Positions 17,055 through 26,840 of a stretch of DNA of 38,673 nucleotides are shown piece by piece. The DNA lies in contig NZ_NFGZ01000028.1 of the NCBI RefSeq assembly GCF_002159175.1, positions 1 to 38,673 of the forward strand. Reading direction: 5' to 3'. Each line of letters opens with the position of its first letter. The first letter of the stretch is position 1. This DNA comes from Flavonifractor sp. An92. GTDB taxonomy: Bacteria; Bacillota; Clostridia; Oscillospirales; Oscillospiraceae. The position numbers were made by a program, and so were the translations under genes. Below the pieces are notes generated by a model. The model saw only the letters and a list, made by a program, of their open reading frames with translations, did no database searches and had not been told where the DNA came from.

Positions 17055-17084
17055 GCACACACAAGAACAAGGAGTGTTTTTCGT

Positions 17085-19715
17085 ATGAAGAAAGAACTGC
17101 CCAAGGTCTATGAGCCCCAGGAGGTGGAGGGGCGCATCTATGAGATGTGGGAGAAGAACGGCTGCTTCGAGGGCCACCGGGACCCCGACAAGAAGCCCTT
17201 CACCATCGTCATGCCGCCCCCGAACGTCACCGGCCAGCTCCACATGGGCCACGCCATGGACTCCACCCTCCAGGACATCCTGATCCGCTTCAAGCGCATG
17301 CAGGGCTACGCCGCCCTGTGGGTCCCCGGCACCGACCACGCCGGTATCGCCACCCAGATCAAGGTGGAGGAGGAGCTGCGCAAGAACGAGGGCCTCACCC
17401 GCTACGACCTGGGCCGGGAGAAATTCCTGGAGCGGGTGTGGGACTGGAAGAACAAGTACGGCAACCGCATCGTGGAGCAGCAGAAGAAGCTGGGCGCCTC
17501 CTGCGACTGGAGCCGCTCCCGCTTCACCATGGACGAGGGCCTCTCCAAGGCCGTGCGCCACGTGTTCGTCTCCCTCTACAAGAAGGGCCTCATTTATAAG
17601 GGAAGCCGCATCATCAACTGGTGCCCCAACTGTGTCACCGCCCTGTCCGACGCCGAGGTGGAGTACCAGGACAAGCCCGGCAACTTCTGGCACATCCGCT
17701 ACCCCATCCAGGGCGAGGAGGGCCGCTATGTCATCGTGGCCACCACCCGTCCCGAGACCATGCTGGGCGACACCGGTGTGGCCGTCAACCCCAACGACGA
17801 GCGATACAAGGACATCGTGGGCAAGAAGTGCATCCTGCCCCTGGTGGGCCGGGAAATGCCCATCGTGGCCGACGAGTATGTGGACATGGAGTTCGGCACC
17901 GGCTGCGTGAAGATGACCCCCGCCCACGACCCCAACGACTTTGAGGTCGGTCTGCGCCAGAACCTGGAGACCATCCGGGTGCTGGATGACAACGGCAAGG
18001 TGGTGGAGGGCTACGGCCGCTACTCCGGCATGGACCGCTATGAGGCTCGCAAGGCCATCGTGGCCGATCTGGAGGAGCAGGGCTACCTGGTCAAGGTGGA
18101 GCCCCACCAGCACAACGTGGGCACCTGCTACCGCTGCCACAACGACGTGGAGCCCCTCATCTCCGCCCAGTGGTTCGTGAAGATGAAGCCCCTGGCCGAG
18201 GAGGCCCTGCGGGTGGTCAACGACGGCGAGGTGAAGTTCGTCCCCGAGCGCTTCTCCAAGACCTATACCAACTGGATGGAGAACGTCCACGACTGGTGTA
18301 TCTCCCGCCAGCTCTGGTGGGGCCACCAGATCCCCGCCTGGACCTGCCAGGAGTGCGGCCACATCACCGTGTCCGAGGAGGACCCCACCGAGTGTGAGCA
18401 CTGCCACTCCAAGCACATCAAGCAGGAGGAGGACGTGCTGGACACCTGGTTCTCCTCCGCCCTGTGGCCCTTCTCCACTCTGGGCTGGCCTGAGGAGACC
18501 GAGGACTTCAAGTACTTCTACCCCACCGACGTGCTGGTCACCGGCTACGACATCATCTTCTTCTGGGTGGCCCGGATGATTTTCTCCGGCTGTGAGCACA
18601 CCGGCAAGCCTCCCTTCCACACCGTGTTCATCCACGGCCTGGTCCGGGACGACAAGGGCCGCAAGATGTCCAAATCTCTGGGCAACGGCATCGACCCCCT
18701 GGAGATGGCCAACCAGTACGGCGCCGACGCTCTGCGCTTTAACCTGGTCACCGGCAACAGCCCCGGAAACGACATGCGCTTCTACACCGAGCGGTGTGAG
18801 GCCATGCGCAACTTCGCCAACAAGATCTGGAACGCCTCCCGCTTCCTGATGATGAACCTGACCATCGAGAAGTGTGAGCTGCCCAAGCACCTGGAGCTGG
18901 AGGACCGCTGGATCCTCTCCAAGCTCAACAGCGTCATCCCCGAGATCACCGAGAACATGGAGAAGTACGAGCTGGGCGTGGCCGCTCAGAAGGTGTACGA
19001 CTTCATCTGGGACTCCTACTGCGACTGGTATATCGAGCTGACCAAGGCCCGCCTCCAGGGCGAGGACCAGGAGGCCAAGGAGAACGCCCAGCAGGTGCTC
19101 TGCTACGTGCTGACCCAGATCCTGAAGCTCCTCCACCCCTTCATGCCCTATATCACCGAGGAGATCTGGCAGGCCCTGCCCCACGAGGGCGACTACCTGA
19201 TGCTCCAGCAGTGGCCGGAGTTCCACATCGATCTGGCCTTCCCCGAGGAAGAGAAGGCCATGGAGCTCATCATGGACGCCATCCGCGCCGTGCGTACCCG
19301 CCGCGCCGAGATGAACGTGCCCCCCTCCAAGAAGGCCCACCTCACCGTGGCCACCCTGGAGCGGGAGGTCTTTACCGCCGGTATCCCCTTCCTCAAGCGC
19401 CTGGCCTCCGCCAGTGAGGTGGAGATCATCCCCATCACCGAGGCCAAGCAGGAGGCCGGTCAGGTGGTTATCGCCACCCACGCCGCCCAGATCTCCATCC
19501 CCCTGGGCGAGCTGGTGGACCTGGAGAAGGAGAAGGCCCGCGTCCAGAAGGAGCTGGAGAAGAACCGCAAGATGCTCGCCGGTCTGGAGGGCAAGCTCCA
19601 GAACCCCGGCTTTGTGAACAAGGCCCCCGCCAACGTGGTGGAGGCCGAGCGGGAGCGTGCCGAGAAGATGCGCGCCCTCATCGAGAAGCTGGAGGCCCAG
19701 CTGGCCACCATGTAA
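17085..19715 (+). CDS. valS: Valyl-tRNA synthetase
   Basis: An 876-aa class I synthetase that charges tRNA(Val). The HIGH box is H53-M-G-H56 in [10 protein letters not shown], and the KMSKS box is at residues 527-531. The editing (CP1) domain lies around residues 180-340 ([17 protein letters not shown] and the HDPNDF block). The tRNA anticodon-arm domain and a C-terminal coiled coil (from about residue 810, rich in Glu/Lys/Leu) follow. AAGGAG precedes the ATG. Regulation by the upstream T-box is well supported. Confidence 0.97.
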   Translation: MKKELPKVYEPQEVEGRIYEMWEKNGCFEGHRDPDKKPFTIVMPPPNVTGQLHMGHAMDSTLQDILIRFKRMQGYAALWVPGTDHAGIATQIKVEEELRKNEGLTRYDLGREKFLERVWDWKNKYGNRIVEQQKKLGASCDWSRSRFTMDEGLSKAVRHVFVSLYKKGLIYKGSRIINWCPNCVTALSDAEVEYQDKPGNFWHIRYPIQGEEGRYVIVATTRPETMLGDTGVAVNPNDERYKDIVGKKCILPLVGREMPIVADEYVDMEFGTGCVKMTPAHDPNDFEVGLRQNLETIRVLDDNGKVVEGYGRYSGMDRYEARKAIVADLEEQGYLVKVEPHQHNVGTCYRCHNDVEPLISAQWFVKMKPLAEEALRVVNDGEVKFVPERFSKTYTNWMENVHDWCISRQLWWGHQIPAWTCQECGHITVSEEDPTECEHCHSKHIKQEEDVLDTWFSSALWPFSTLGWPEETEDFKYFYPTDVLVTGYDIIFFWVARMIFSGCEHTGKPPFHTVFIHGLVRDDKGRKMSKSLGNGIDPLEMANQYGADALRFNLVTGNSPGNDMRFYTERCEAMRNFANKIWNASRFLMMNLTIEKCELPKHLELEDRWILSKLNSVIPEITENMEKYELGVAAQKVYDFIWDSYCDWYIELTKARLQGEDQEAKENAQQVLCYVLTQILKLLHPFMPYITEEIWQALPHEGDYLMLQQWPEFHIDLAFPEEEKAMELIMDAIRAVRTRRAEMNVPPSKKAHLTVATLEREVFTAGIPFLKRLASASEVEIIPITEAKQEAGQVVIATHAAQISIPLGELVDLEKEKARVQKELEKNRKMLAGLEGKLQNPGFVNKAPANVVEAERERAEKMRALIEKLEAQLATM

Positions 19716-19721
19716 GCAAAC

Positions 19722-19760
19722 AAAAAACACACCTTCCCGTGCGGGAAGGTGTGTTTTTTT
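19722..19760. terminator. Bidirectional terminator between valS and pyc
   Basis: AAAAAACACACCTTCCC, GTGC loop, GGGAAGGTGTGTTTTTTT. A and T runs flank the stem on both sides, so it serves both convergent genes. Confidence 0.93.
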
Positions 19761-19764
19761 ACGT

Positions 19765-22700
19765 TTAGCTCAGCTGGATGGTCATCAGCAGCTCGCCGGC
19801 CTTGACGGAGCCGCCCTCTTTGATGAGGACCTCTTCCACCACGCCGGCCCTGCGGGCCACCACGCTGGTCTCCATCTTCATGGCCTCGATCACGGCCACC
19901 ACCTGGTTCTCCTCCACGTGGTCGCCCTTCTTCACGTTCACCTTGGACACCATGCCGGGGATGGACGCGCCGATCTGGCTCTTGTCCTCCGGGTCGGCCA
20001 GGGTGACCGGCCGCACCTGGGACACGGCGTTCTTGTCGGGCACCGCTACCTCGCGGCGCATGCCGTTGAGCTCAAACTGCACATTGCGGGTGCCGTCCTC
20101 GTTCAGGTCGCCCAGGCCCAGGTACTTGATGACCAGGGTCTTGCCGTCCTCGATGTTGATCTTGTTGGTCTCGCCCAGGGCCATGCCGTTGAAGAACACA
20201 TGGCTCCCCATGCGCATGATGTAGCCGTACTCCTTCCGGTGGCGGCAGAACTCCTCCACCACCTTGGGATAGAGGCACCAGGAGATGACGGTGCGGTCGG
20301 AGGTGTCGGGGTAGAACTTGCGCACCTCTTCCCGGGCCTTCTCGAAGTCCACCGGCGGCAGCAGCTCGCCGGGGCGGCAGGTGATGGGCTCCTCGCCCTT
20401 CAGGACCACCTTCTGCAGGTCCTTCGGGAAGCCCCAGGCGGGCTGACCCATCATGCCCTTGAAGTAGCTGACCACAGAGTCGGGGAAGGTGAGGGCTTCG
20501 CCCCGCTCCACGATGTTTTCGGCGGTGAGCTGGTTCTGCACCATGAAGATGGCCAGGTCGCCCACCATCTTGGAGGAGGGGGTCACCTTCACGATGTCGC
20601 CCAGCATGTCGTTGACGGTCTTGTACATCTCCTTGACCGCCTCGAACTGGTGGCCCAGACCCAGGCTCTCCACCTGGGATTTCAGGTTGGTGTACTGGCC
20701 GCCAGGCATCTCGTAGCGGTAGATGTCGGTGGAGGGGTTCTTGATGCCCGCCTCGAACCCGGCGTACCGCTCCCGCACGTCGGCCCAGTAGTCGCTGAGC
20801 TTCTGGAGCTTCTGCGGGTCCAGCCCGGTGTCCCGCTCCTGGCCCTGGAGGGCGGAGACCACCGCGTTCATGGAGGGCTGGCTGGTCATGGAGGACATGG
20901 AGTCAATGGCGCAGTCCACGATGTCCACGCCGGCCTCGGCGGCCATCAGATAGGCGGCCACCTGGTTGCCGGAGGTGTCGTGGGTGTGCAGGTGGATGGG
21001 CAGGCCCACCTCCTGCTTCAGGGTGGACACCAGCTTCTGGGCGGCGTAGGGCTTCAGGAGGCCCGACATGTCCTTGATGCACAGCAGGTGCGCGCCGCGC
21101 TTCTCCAGCTCCTTGGCCATGTCCACATAGTATTTGAGGGTGTACTTGTCCCGCTTGGGGTCCAGGATGTCGCCGGTGTAGCACAGCGTGGCCTCCAGGA
21201 GCTTGCCCTGCTTGAGGACCTCGTCCATGGCCACCTCCATACCGGGGATCCAGTTGAGGGAGTCAAAGACGCGGAACACGTCGATACCGGTCTTGGCCGC
21301 CTCCTTTACAAAGGCGCGAATGAGGTTATCGGGGTAGTTGGTGTAGCCCACGGCGTTGGCGCCGCGGAGGAGCATCTGGAAGGGGATGTTGGGGATCTTC
21401 TCCCGCAGCAGCTCCAGCCGCTCCCAGGGGGACTCGTGGAGGAAGCGGTAGGCCACATCGAAGGTGGCGCCGCCCCACATTTCGAGGGAGAAGCAGTCGT
21501 TCAGGATCTCGGCGGTGCCCTCGGCCCCCTTCACCATGTCGCGGGTACGCACCCGGGTGGAGAGGAGGGACTGGTGGGCGTCCCGCATGGTGGTGTCGGT
21601 GATGAGGAGCTTCTTCTGCCCCAGCACCCAGTCCCGCACCGCCTCGGGGCCCTTCTGGTCCAGCATCTGCTTGAGGCCGGTACATTTGGGGGGCGTATGC
21701 TCGAAGGGCGGGAAGCGGGGGATGTCCAGCTGGCGGCGCTCGGCCGAGGGATTGTCCACCTGGATCTGGGCAATGTACTTGAGGACCTTGGTGGCGCGGT
21801 CCCGGCTGTTCTCAAACTCAAAGAGCTCGGGGGTCTCGTCAATGAACTTGGTGTGGCACTTGCCCGCCCGGAAGGCCGGGTGGCCCAGAATGTTGGTGAT
21901 GAAGGGGATGTTGGTCTTGACGCCCCGGATGTGCTCCTCGCTGATGGCCCGGGTGGCCTTGCGGCAGACCGCCTCAAAGGTGCGGTCCCAGGAGGTGACC
22001 TTCACCAGCAGAGAGTCGTAGTAGGGGGAGATGACCGCGCCGGTGTAGGCGTTGCCGCCGTCAAGCCGCACGCCGAAGCCGCCGCCGGAGCGGTAGGCGG
22101 TGATCTTGCCGGTGTCGGGGGCAAAGTTGTTGGCCGGGTCCTCGGTGGTCACCCGGCACTGGATGGCGTAGCCGTCCATGCGCACGTCGTCCTGGCAGGT
22201 GATGCCGATCTCCGGGGTGGAGAGGGGCTTGCCCTCGGCCACCAGGATCTGGGCCCGGACCAGGTCGATGCCGGTGACCATCTCGGTGACGGTGTGCTCC
22301 ACCTGGATGCGGGGGTTCATCTCGATGAAGTAGTGGTTGCCCTCCTTGTCCACCAGGAACTCCACGGTGCCCGCGGAGACATAGCCCACGTGCTTGGCCA
22401 CCTTCACGGCGTCCTCGTAGAGCTTCTGACGGGTGGCCTCGGGCACGCTGAAGGCGGGGGCGAACTCCACCACCTTCTGGTAGCGGCGCTGGAGGGAGCA
22501 GTCGCGCTCGCCCAGGTGGACCACATTGCCGTACTGGTCGCCCAGGATCTGCACCTCGATGTGCTTGGGCTCCACCAGATATTTCTCAATAAAAATGTCC
22601 TCGTTGCCGAAGGCCTTCTTGGCCTCGCTCTTCACCAGCTCAAAGGCGGGGATGACCTCCTCGGGGGTGTCGCAGCGGCGCATGCCGCGGCCGCCGCCGC

Positions 22701-23208
22701 CGCCCGCCGCCTTCAAAATGACGGGGAAGCCGTAGGAAATTGCTTTTTCCAGGGCTTCGGCCCCGCCCTTCAGGGGAGACTCGGAGCCGGGGATGGTGGG
22801 GACGCAGCAGGCCTTGGCGATGGCCTTGGCGGTGAGCTTGTCGCCCATTTGCCCCAGGATCTTGGAGGAGGGCCCGATGAAGGCGATGCCCGCGTCCTCG
22901 CAGGCCTTGGCGAAGTCGGCGTTCTCGCTCAGGAAGCCGTAGCCGGGATGGATGGCGTCCACTTTGCGGCGCTTTGCCAGGTCAATAATGGCCGGAATGT
23001 CCAGATATGCCCCCAAAGGACTCTTATTTTCGCCGATCAGGTAGGCCTCGTCCGCGCGGGTGCGGAAGAGGGAGAAGGTGTCCTCGTTGGAGTAGATGGC
23101 CACGGTGTGCAGCCCCAGATCGTAGCAGGCGCGGAACACGCGGATGGCGATCTCGCCGCGGTTGGCTACCAGGACCTTCTGGAAGGTGTGCTCTGCCATG
23201 TCGCTCAT
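19765..23208 (-). CDS. pyc: Pyruvate carboxylase
   Basis: A 1147-aa biotin enzyme that carboxylates pyruvate to oxaloacetate with ATP and bicarbonate. Domains in order: biotin carboxylase (about 1-455; VLVANRGEIAIRVFRAC, the glycine-rich GGGGRGMR, then the EMNPRIQVEHTVTE block), the carboxyltransferase TIM barrel (about 530-810; TTMRDAHQSLLSTR), an allosteric/PC-specific region, and the biotinyl domain with K1111 in EAMKMET. Length and order match the single-chain form. It feeds oxaloacetate to amino acid synthesis and the reductive branch of the TCA cycle. AAAGGA lies 4-5 nt before the ATG at 23208; the ATG at 23199 is an alternative. Confidence 0.97.
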   Translation of the reverse strand: MSDMAEHTFQKVLVANRGEIAIRVFRACYDLGLHTVAIYSNEDTFSLFRTRADEAYLIGENKSPLGAYLDIPAIIDLAKRRKVDAIHPGYGFLSENADFAKACEDAGIAFIGPSSKILGQMGDKLTAKAIAKACCVPTIPGSESPLKGGAEALEKAISYGFPVILKAAGGGGGRGMRRCDTPEEVIPAFELVKSEAKKAFGNEDIFIEKYLVEPKHIEVQILGDQYGNVVHLGERDCSLQRRYQKVVEFAPAFSVPEATRQKLYEDAVKVAKHVGYVSAGTVEFLVDKEGNHYFIEMNPRIQVEHTVTEMVTGIDLVRAQILVAEGKPLSTPEIGITCQDDVRMDGYAIQCRVTTEDPANNFAPDTGKITAYRSGGGFGVRLDGGNAYTGAVISPYYDSLLVKVTSWDRTFEAVCRKATRAISEEHIRGVKTNIPFITNILGHPAFRAGKCHTKFIDETPELFEFENSRDRATKVLKYIAQIQVDNPSAERRQLDIPRFPPFEHTPPKCTGLKQMLDQKGPEAVRDWVLGQKKLLITDTTMRDAHQSLLSTRVRTRDMVKGAEGTAEILNDCFSLEMWGGATFDVAYRFLHESPWERLELLREKIPNIPFQMLLRGANAVGYTNYPDNLIRAFVKEAAKTGIDVFRVFDSLNWIPGMEVAMDEVLKQGKLLEATLCYTGDILDPKRDKYTLKYYVDMAKELEKRGAHLLCIKDMSGLLKPYAAQKLVSTLKQEVGLPIHLHTHDTSGNQVAAYLMAAEAGVDIVDCAIDSMSSMTSQPSMNAVVSALQGQERDTGLDPQKLQKLSDYWADVRERYAGFEAGIKNPSTDIYRYEMPGGQYTNLKSQVESLGLGHQFEAVKEMYKTVNDMLGDIVKVTPSSKMVGDLAIFMVQNQLTAENIVERGEALTFPDSVVSYFKGMMGQPAWGFPKDLQKVVLKGEEPITCRPGELLPPVDFEKAREEVRKFYPDTSDRTVISWCLYPKVVEEFCRHRKEYGYIMRMGSHVFFNGMALGETNKINIEDGKTLVIKYLGLGDLNEDGTRNVQFELNGMRREVAVPDKNAVSQVRPVTLADPEDKSQIGASIPGMVSKVNVKKGDHVEENQVVAVIEAMKMETSVVARRAGVVEEVLIKEGGSVKAGELLMTIQLS

Positions 23209-23247
23209 TCATCCTTTCTTGTAGCCTGAAACGGCTTTAGTCTGAGC

Positions 23248-23280
23248 TTAGATACACTATGAGATATGCAAGTTAGATAC
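23248..23280. promoter_or_regulatory. Direct repeat TTAGATAC upstream of pyc
   Basis: TTAGATAC occurs at 23248-23255 and again at 23273-23280, 25 bp apart, 40 to 72 bp from the pyc start codon. It may be a regulator site. The gene-free stretch 23209-23521 is AT-rich in its first half; it also contains a TATTAT at about 23336 with a poor -35 and a TTGACA at about 23367 with no suitable -10. Confidence 0.3.
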
Positions 23281-23463
23281 TAAGGTACTTTCAAATGACT
23301 TAAGCGAAAACTTAATGAAAACATGCTCTATCTGGTATTATAAAGGTGGGCGAGTTAATTTGCAAGCGATTTTTGACAAAATTGCAAAAAAGGCGGAGTG
23401 TACAGGAAAGCCCCCGGCAAAAGGGCCTCTCCTTGGGGAAAATTGCCCGCCCCGGGCGCACAC

Positions 23464-23492
23464 TTGCCGGGTGGCGGGGAATGTGGTACACT
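23464..23492 (+). promoter_or_regulatory. Promoter of recG
   Basis: TTGCCG (23464-23469), 17-bp spacer, TACACT (23487-23492); the start codon is 29 nt further on, behind GGAGAGGAGGGA. Confidence 0.65.
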
Positions 23493-23521
23493 GGTCCCAT
23501 TCGCGGAGAGGAGGGAGTGCC

Positions 23522-25603
23522 ATGGAGATCCGCCGTTCGACCCGGGTGGAGGAACTGCCCGGGGTGGGGAAGGTGCGCGCTGCCGCCCTGGGGAAGCTGG
23601 GCCTCCACACGGCGGAGGACCTGCTGCGCTACTTCCCCCGCAGCTACGAGGACCGGCGGAAGGTCTGCGCTATCGACGAGGCTCTGCCGGGAATTCCGGT
23701 GTGTATCCGGGCCATGGTGGCCGAGACGCCCCGGCACTCCTACCTCCGCAAGGGCTTGGAGCTGACCAAGGTCAAGACGGTGGACGCCAGAAGCACCCTG
23801 GAGCTTACCTTTTTTAACCAGAGCTATGTGAAAAACGCCCTCATCCCCGGGGAGAGCTACATCTTCTACGGTACGGTGGAGGGCTTCCCGCCCCGGCGGC
23901 AGATGACCAACCCGGTCTTTGAGCGGGAGGACCAGACCCGCTTCACCGGGCGCATCCTGCCGGTGTACCCCCTGACGGCGGGGGTGTCCAACAACCTGCT
24001 GGCCGGGCTCACCCTCCGCTGCGCCGAGAGCTGCGCCCAGGACATGCCCGAACTTCTCCCCGCCGCGGTGCGGCAGGAGCACCGTCTGGCGGCGGCGGGG
24101 TACGCCTATGAGCATATCCACTTCCCGGCAGACGAGGAAGCCCTGGACCTGGCCCGCCGGCGGCTCATTTTTGAGGAGCTCTTTACCCTCTCCTGCGGCC
24201 TGGCCCTCCTGCGGGAGCGGCGGAGCACCGGCGTGGGGCCGGTCATCCCGGCGGCGGGGTTGGCGGAGTTCCGGGCGGCGCTGCCTTTCGCCCTCACGGA
24301 GGCCCAGGAAAAGGCCATTGCCGAAGCGGCCGCCGACATGGCCTCCGGAACGCCCATGAACCGCCTGGTACAGGGCGACGTAGGCTCCGGTAAAACCATG
24401 GTGGCCGCCGCCTGCGCCCTGCTGACGGGCCGGGCCGGGTGGCAGAGCGCCCTGATGGCCCCCACCGAGCTGCTGGCCGAGCAGCATTTCCGCACCCTCT
24501 CCGGGGTGTTGGAGCCGCTGGGCATCCGGGTGGGGCTTCTCACCGGCGGCCAGCGGGCGGCAGAGAAGCGGAAGGTAAAAGCGGCCCTGGCCGCCGGGGA
24601 GATCGACCTTGTGGTGGGCACCCACGCCCTCCTCTCCGAGGGGGTGGACTTCGCCCGGCTGGGCCTGGTCATCACCGACGAGCAGCACCGCTTCGGCGTA
24701 GGCCAGCGGGCGGCCCTGGCCGAGAAGGCCGGGGGCGAGGCGGATTTTTTGCCTCACGTGCTGGTCATGTCGGCCACCCCCATCCCCCGCACCCTGGCCC
24801 TCATCATCTACGGCGACCTGGATGTGAGCGTCATCGACCAGCTCCCCCCGGGCCGTACGCCGGTGGAGACCTTTCTGGTGGGGGAGGACAAGCGCCAGCG
24901 GATGTACAACTTCGTGCGCAAGCAGGTGGGCGAGGGGCGGCAGGTCTACCTGGTCTGCCCCGCCGTGGAGGAGGGGGAGGACGACCCCAATTCCGCCGCC
25001 GCGCTGAAAGCGGCCACCACCTATGCCAAACAGCTCCAGGAGGAGGTCTTTCCCGACCTGCGGGTGGGGCTGGTCCACGGCAAGATGAAGCCCAGGGACA
25101 AGGAGAAGGTCATGTCCGCCTTTGCCGGGGGCGAGCTGGACGTGCTGGTGTCCACCACCGTCATTGAGGTGGGTGTGGACGTGCCCAACGCCTCGCTGAT
25201 GATCGTGGAGAACGCCGAGCGCTTCGGCCTCTCCCAGCTCCACCAGCTCCGGGGCCGGGTGGGACGAGGAAAACACCAGTCCTACTGTGTCCTGGTGACC
25301 TCCAACCGCAACCCGGAGACCCGGGAGCGCCTGAAAACCCTCACCCGCACCACCGACGGCTTCCGCATCGCGGAGGAGGATTTAAAACTGCGGGGCCCCG
25401 GCGACTTCTTCGGGGCGCGGCAGCACGGCCTGCCGCAGCTCCGCATCGCGGACCTGGCCGGGGACACCCGGGTGCTCAAGGAGGCCCAGGAGGCCGCCGC
25501 CGCCCTGCTGGCGCGGGACCCCGGCCTGGACGAGCCGGAGCACCGGCTCCTGCGGGAGCAGATCCAGCGCCTGTTCACCCAGCAGGCCGAACGATTCAAT
25601 TAG
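23522..25603 (+). CDS. recG: ATP-dependent DNA helicase RecG
   Basis: A 693-aa superfamily 2 helicase that remodels stalled replication forks and Holliday junctions. The N-terminal wedge/OB domain covers about residues 1-240 (VEELPGVGKVRAAALGKLG is its helix-hairpin-helix-like start). Walker A is GDVGSGKT at 285-292, the DEQH box is at 386-389, and the C-terminal helicase half carries STTVIEVGVDVPNA and the QLRGRVGRG motif. Length is normal. AGGAGGG precedes the ATG at 23522; the longer in-frame reading upstream has no ribosome site. Confidence 0.96.
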   Translation: MEIRRSTRVEELPGVGKVRAAALGKLGLHTAEDLLRYFPRSYEDRRKVCAIDEALPGIPVCIRAMVAETPRHSYLRKGLELTKVKTVDARSTLELTFFNQSYVKNALIPGESYIFYGTVEGFPPRRQMTNPVFEREDQTRFTGRILPVYPLTAGVSNNLLAGLTLRCAESCAQDMPELLPAAVRQEHRLAAAGYAYEHIHFPADEEALDLARRRLIFEELFTLSCGLALLRERRSTGVGPVIPAAGLAEFRAALPFALTEAQEKAIAEAAADMASGTPMNRLVQGDVGSGKTMVAAACALLTGRAGWQSALMAPTELLAEQHFRTLSGVLEPLGIRVGLLTGGQRAAEKRKVKAALAAGEIDLVVGTHALLSEGVDFARLGLVITDEQHRFGVGQRAALAEKAGGEADFLPHVLVMSATPIPRTLALIIYGDLDVSVIDQLPPGRTPVETFLVGEDKRQRMYNFVRKQVGEGRQVYLVCPAVEEGEDDPNSAAALKAATTYAKQLQEEVFPDLRVGLVHGKMKPRDKEKVMSAFAGGELDVLVSTTVIEVGVDVPNASLMIVENAERFGLSQLHQLRGRVGRGKHQSYCVLVTSNRNPETRERLKTLTRTTDGFRIAEEDLKLRGPGDFFGARQHGLPQLRIADLAGDTRVLKEAQEAAAALLARDPGLDEPEHRLLREQIQRLFTQQAERFN

Positions 25604-25615
25604 GAGGAAACTGAT

Positions 25616-26089
25616 ATGCTGACCATTCGTGAGATGACCGCCGCCGACCGGGACGCGGTGATGCCCATGGTGGATACCTTTTACCACAGCCCCGCCGTGG
25701 AGCACGAGGTGGACCCCGCCGTGCTGGAGCGCACCTTCCAGGCGGCCGTGGACCACACCGAGCCCCTGCTCACCGGCCTGGTGCTGGAGGAGGACGGGGC
25801 CGCAGTGGGCTATGCCTATGTGACCGAGTGCTATTCCGGCGAAGTGGGCGGCCGCTGCCTCTTCTTTGAGGAGCTGTATTTCCGCCCGGAGTGCCGGGGC
25901 AAGGGCTACGGCACCCAGGTGTTCCGCTATCTGAAGGAGCGCTGGCCCAACCACCGCCGGGTGCGCCTGGAGGTCACCGACGCCAATGCCGGGGCCATCC
26001 GGCTCTATGAGCGGCTGGGCTTCCGCTTCCTGGAGTACCGGCAGATGGTGCTGGAGGGGGACCTCCAGATCGCCGGCGAGACCAAGTGA
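25616..26089 (+). CDS. GNAT-family N-acetyltransferase
   Basis: A 157-aa single-domain acetyltransferase. The acetyl-CoA binding motif A is at about residues 94-108 (LYFRPECRGKGYGTQVF), and motif B includes LEVTDANAGAIRLYERLGF. The N-terminus LTIREMTAADRDAVMPM is typical of the family. The acceptor is unknown. It starts 12 nt after the recG stop behind AGGAGG, so it is cotranscribed with recG. Confidence 0.88.
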   Translation: MLTIREMTAADRDAVMPMVDTFYHSPAVEHEVDPAVLERTFQAAVDHTEPLLTGLVLEEDGAAVGYAYVTECYSGEVGGRCLFFEELYFRPECRGKGYGTQVFRYLKERWPNHRRVRLEVTDANAGAIRLYERLGFRFLEYRQMVLEGDLQIAGETK

Positions 26090-26120
26090 GAGAGTTCTAT
26101 ATAAAGGAGAAATGACCATC

Positions 26121-26504
26121 ATGGATCGGATGGAAGAGTGCAAGGCCCTGCGGGGCGACACAGAGGTACACTACAACTGCGCCCAGGCGGTGTTGATTCC
26201 CTTCCGGGAGGTCTGCGGCGTGGACCGGGAGACCGCCCGCAATCTGGGCGCGCATTTTGGCAGTGGCATGCGCTGCGGCGGCATGTGCGGCGCGGTGACC
26301 GGGGCGCTGATGGTGCTGGGCATGGCCGAAGCGGACGAGGCGGCCACCATGGCGCTGCTGCGCAAGTTCCGGGAGAAGAACGGCGCCCTCAACTGCGCCG
26401 AGCTGCTGAAGGCTGCCAAGGACCGGGGGGAGGCGCGCAAGCCCCACTGTGACCGCATGGTGTACGACGCGGTGGAGCTGCTGGAGGAGCAGCTGGCCCA
26501 ATAA
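26121..26504 (+). CDS. C_GCAxxG_C_C family protein
   Basis: A 127-aa protein with the four-cysteine pattern of the C_GCAxxG_C_C family: C20 in YNCAQAV, then GMRCGGMCGAVTGAL, with further cysteines at NCAEL and HCDRMV. The family is thought to bind a redox or metal centre, but its reaction is not known. The ATG at 26121 is chosen (GGAG 11 nt upstream); an in-frame ATG at 26112 is too close to the ribosome site. It is the last core gene before the mobile region, and likely part of the recG unit. Confidence 0.8.
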   Translation: MDRMEECKALRGDTEVHYNCAQAVLIPFREVCGVDRETARNLGAHFGSGMRCGGMCGAVTGALMVLGMAEADEAATMALLRKFREKNGALNCAELLKAAKDRGEARKPHCDRMVYDAVELLEEQLAQ

Positions 26505-26532
26505 AAAACGGCCTTCCGACCGGGAAAAGCAA

Positions 26533-26566
26533 AACAGGAGGACATCCGTGTGGATGTCCTCCTGTT
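26533..26566. terminator. 15-bp hairpin after the C_GCAxxG gene
   Basis: AACAGGAGGACATCC (26533-26547), loop GTGT, GGATGTCCTCCTGTT (26552-26566). T-rich sequence follows on the minus strand (TTTTGCTTTT), not on the plus strand. It thus stops leftward transcription leaving the mobile region better than that of the core genes. Confidence 0.65.
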
Positions 26567-26633
26567 CGAAAATGTGAGGTTAAAGCCGTTGCAGAAAACG
26601 GCCCTTCTGGGCCGCGGTGCTTTTGCGCCGTAC

Positions 26634-26697
26634 AAGCGTTTTTCGGAAGGAAAAACCTTGGCGCAGGGGCAATTCACTTGCCCCGAGCATGTGAAAT
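26634..26697 (+). repeat. Structured dispersed repeat, copy B
   Basis: Same layout as 11621-11682: AAGC then GTTTTTC / GAAAAAC (26638-26656), then GGGGCAA, loop TTCAC, TTGCCCC (26666-26684), then GAGCATGTGAAAT. The second stem differs from copy A by paired changes. The loop TTCAC is complementary to GTGAA at 26691-26695. A further small hairpin (GCCGCC/GGCGGC, about 26711-26727) follows. The rest of 26698-26803 holds no gene; the outer element boundary should lie here. Confidence 0.7.
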
Positions 26698-26803
26698 CCC
26701 GGAGGGTGGAGCCGCCCGTCAGGCGGCGGAACCAAAAAAGAAGGACACGCTTTCTGATAGTTCCCACAGGTACACTTTTTGAACCCACTGAATTGTCAGG
26801 CAC

Positions 26804-26840
26804 ACAGGCGGACAGCGGAAGCTGTCCGCCTGTTGTGTTT
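26804..26840 (+). terminator. Hairpin beside the recombinase stop codon
   Basis: ACAGGCGGACAGC (26804-26816), loop GGAA, GCTGTCCGCCTGT (26821-26833), then TGTGTTTT on the plus strand. It lies just past the 3' end of the outer recombinase fragment and points to the plus strand as a terminator. Confidence 0.6.

Noticed and set aside
16218-19730. A very long open frame on the minus strand opposite valS
   Set aside because: It is a GC-rich shadow of valS codons, His/Leu/Gly-rich, without a ribosome site, and covers the T-box as well.
19657-23229. A very long open frame on the plus strand opposite pyruvate carboxylase
   Set aside because: Low-complexity His/Leu/Val/Gly composition typical of an antisense reading; pyc on the other strand is unmistakable.
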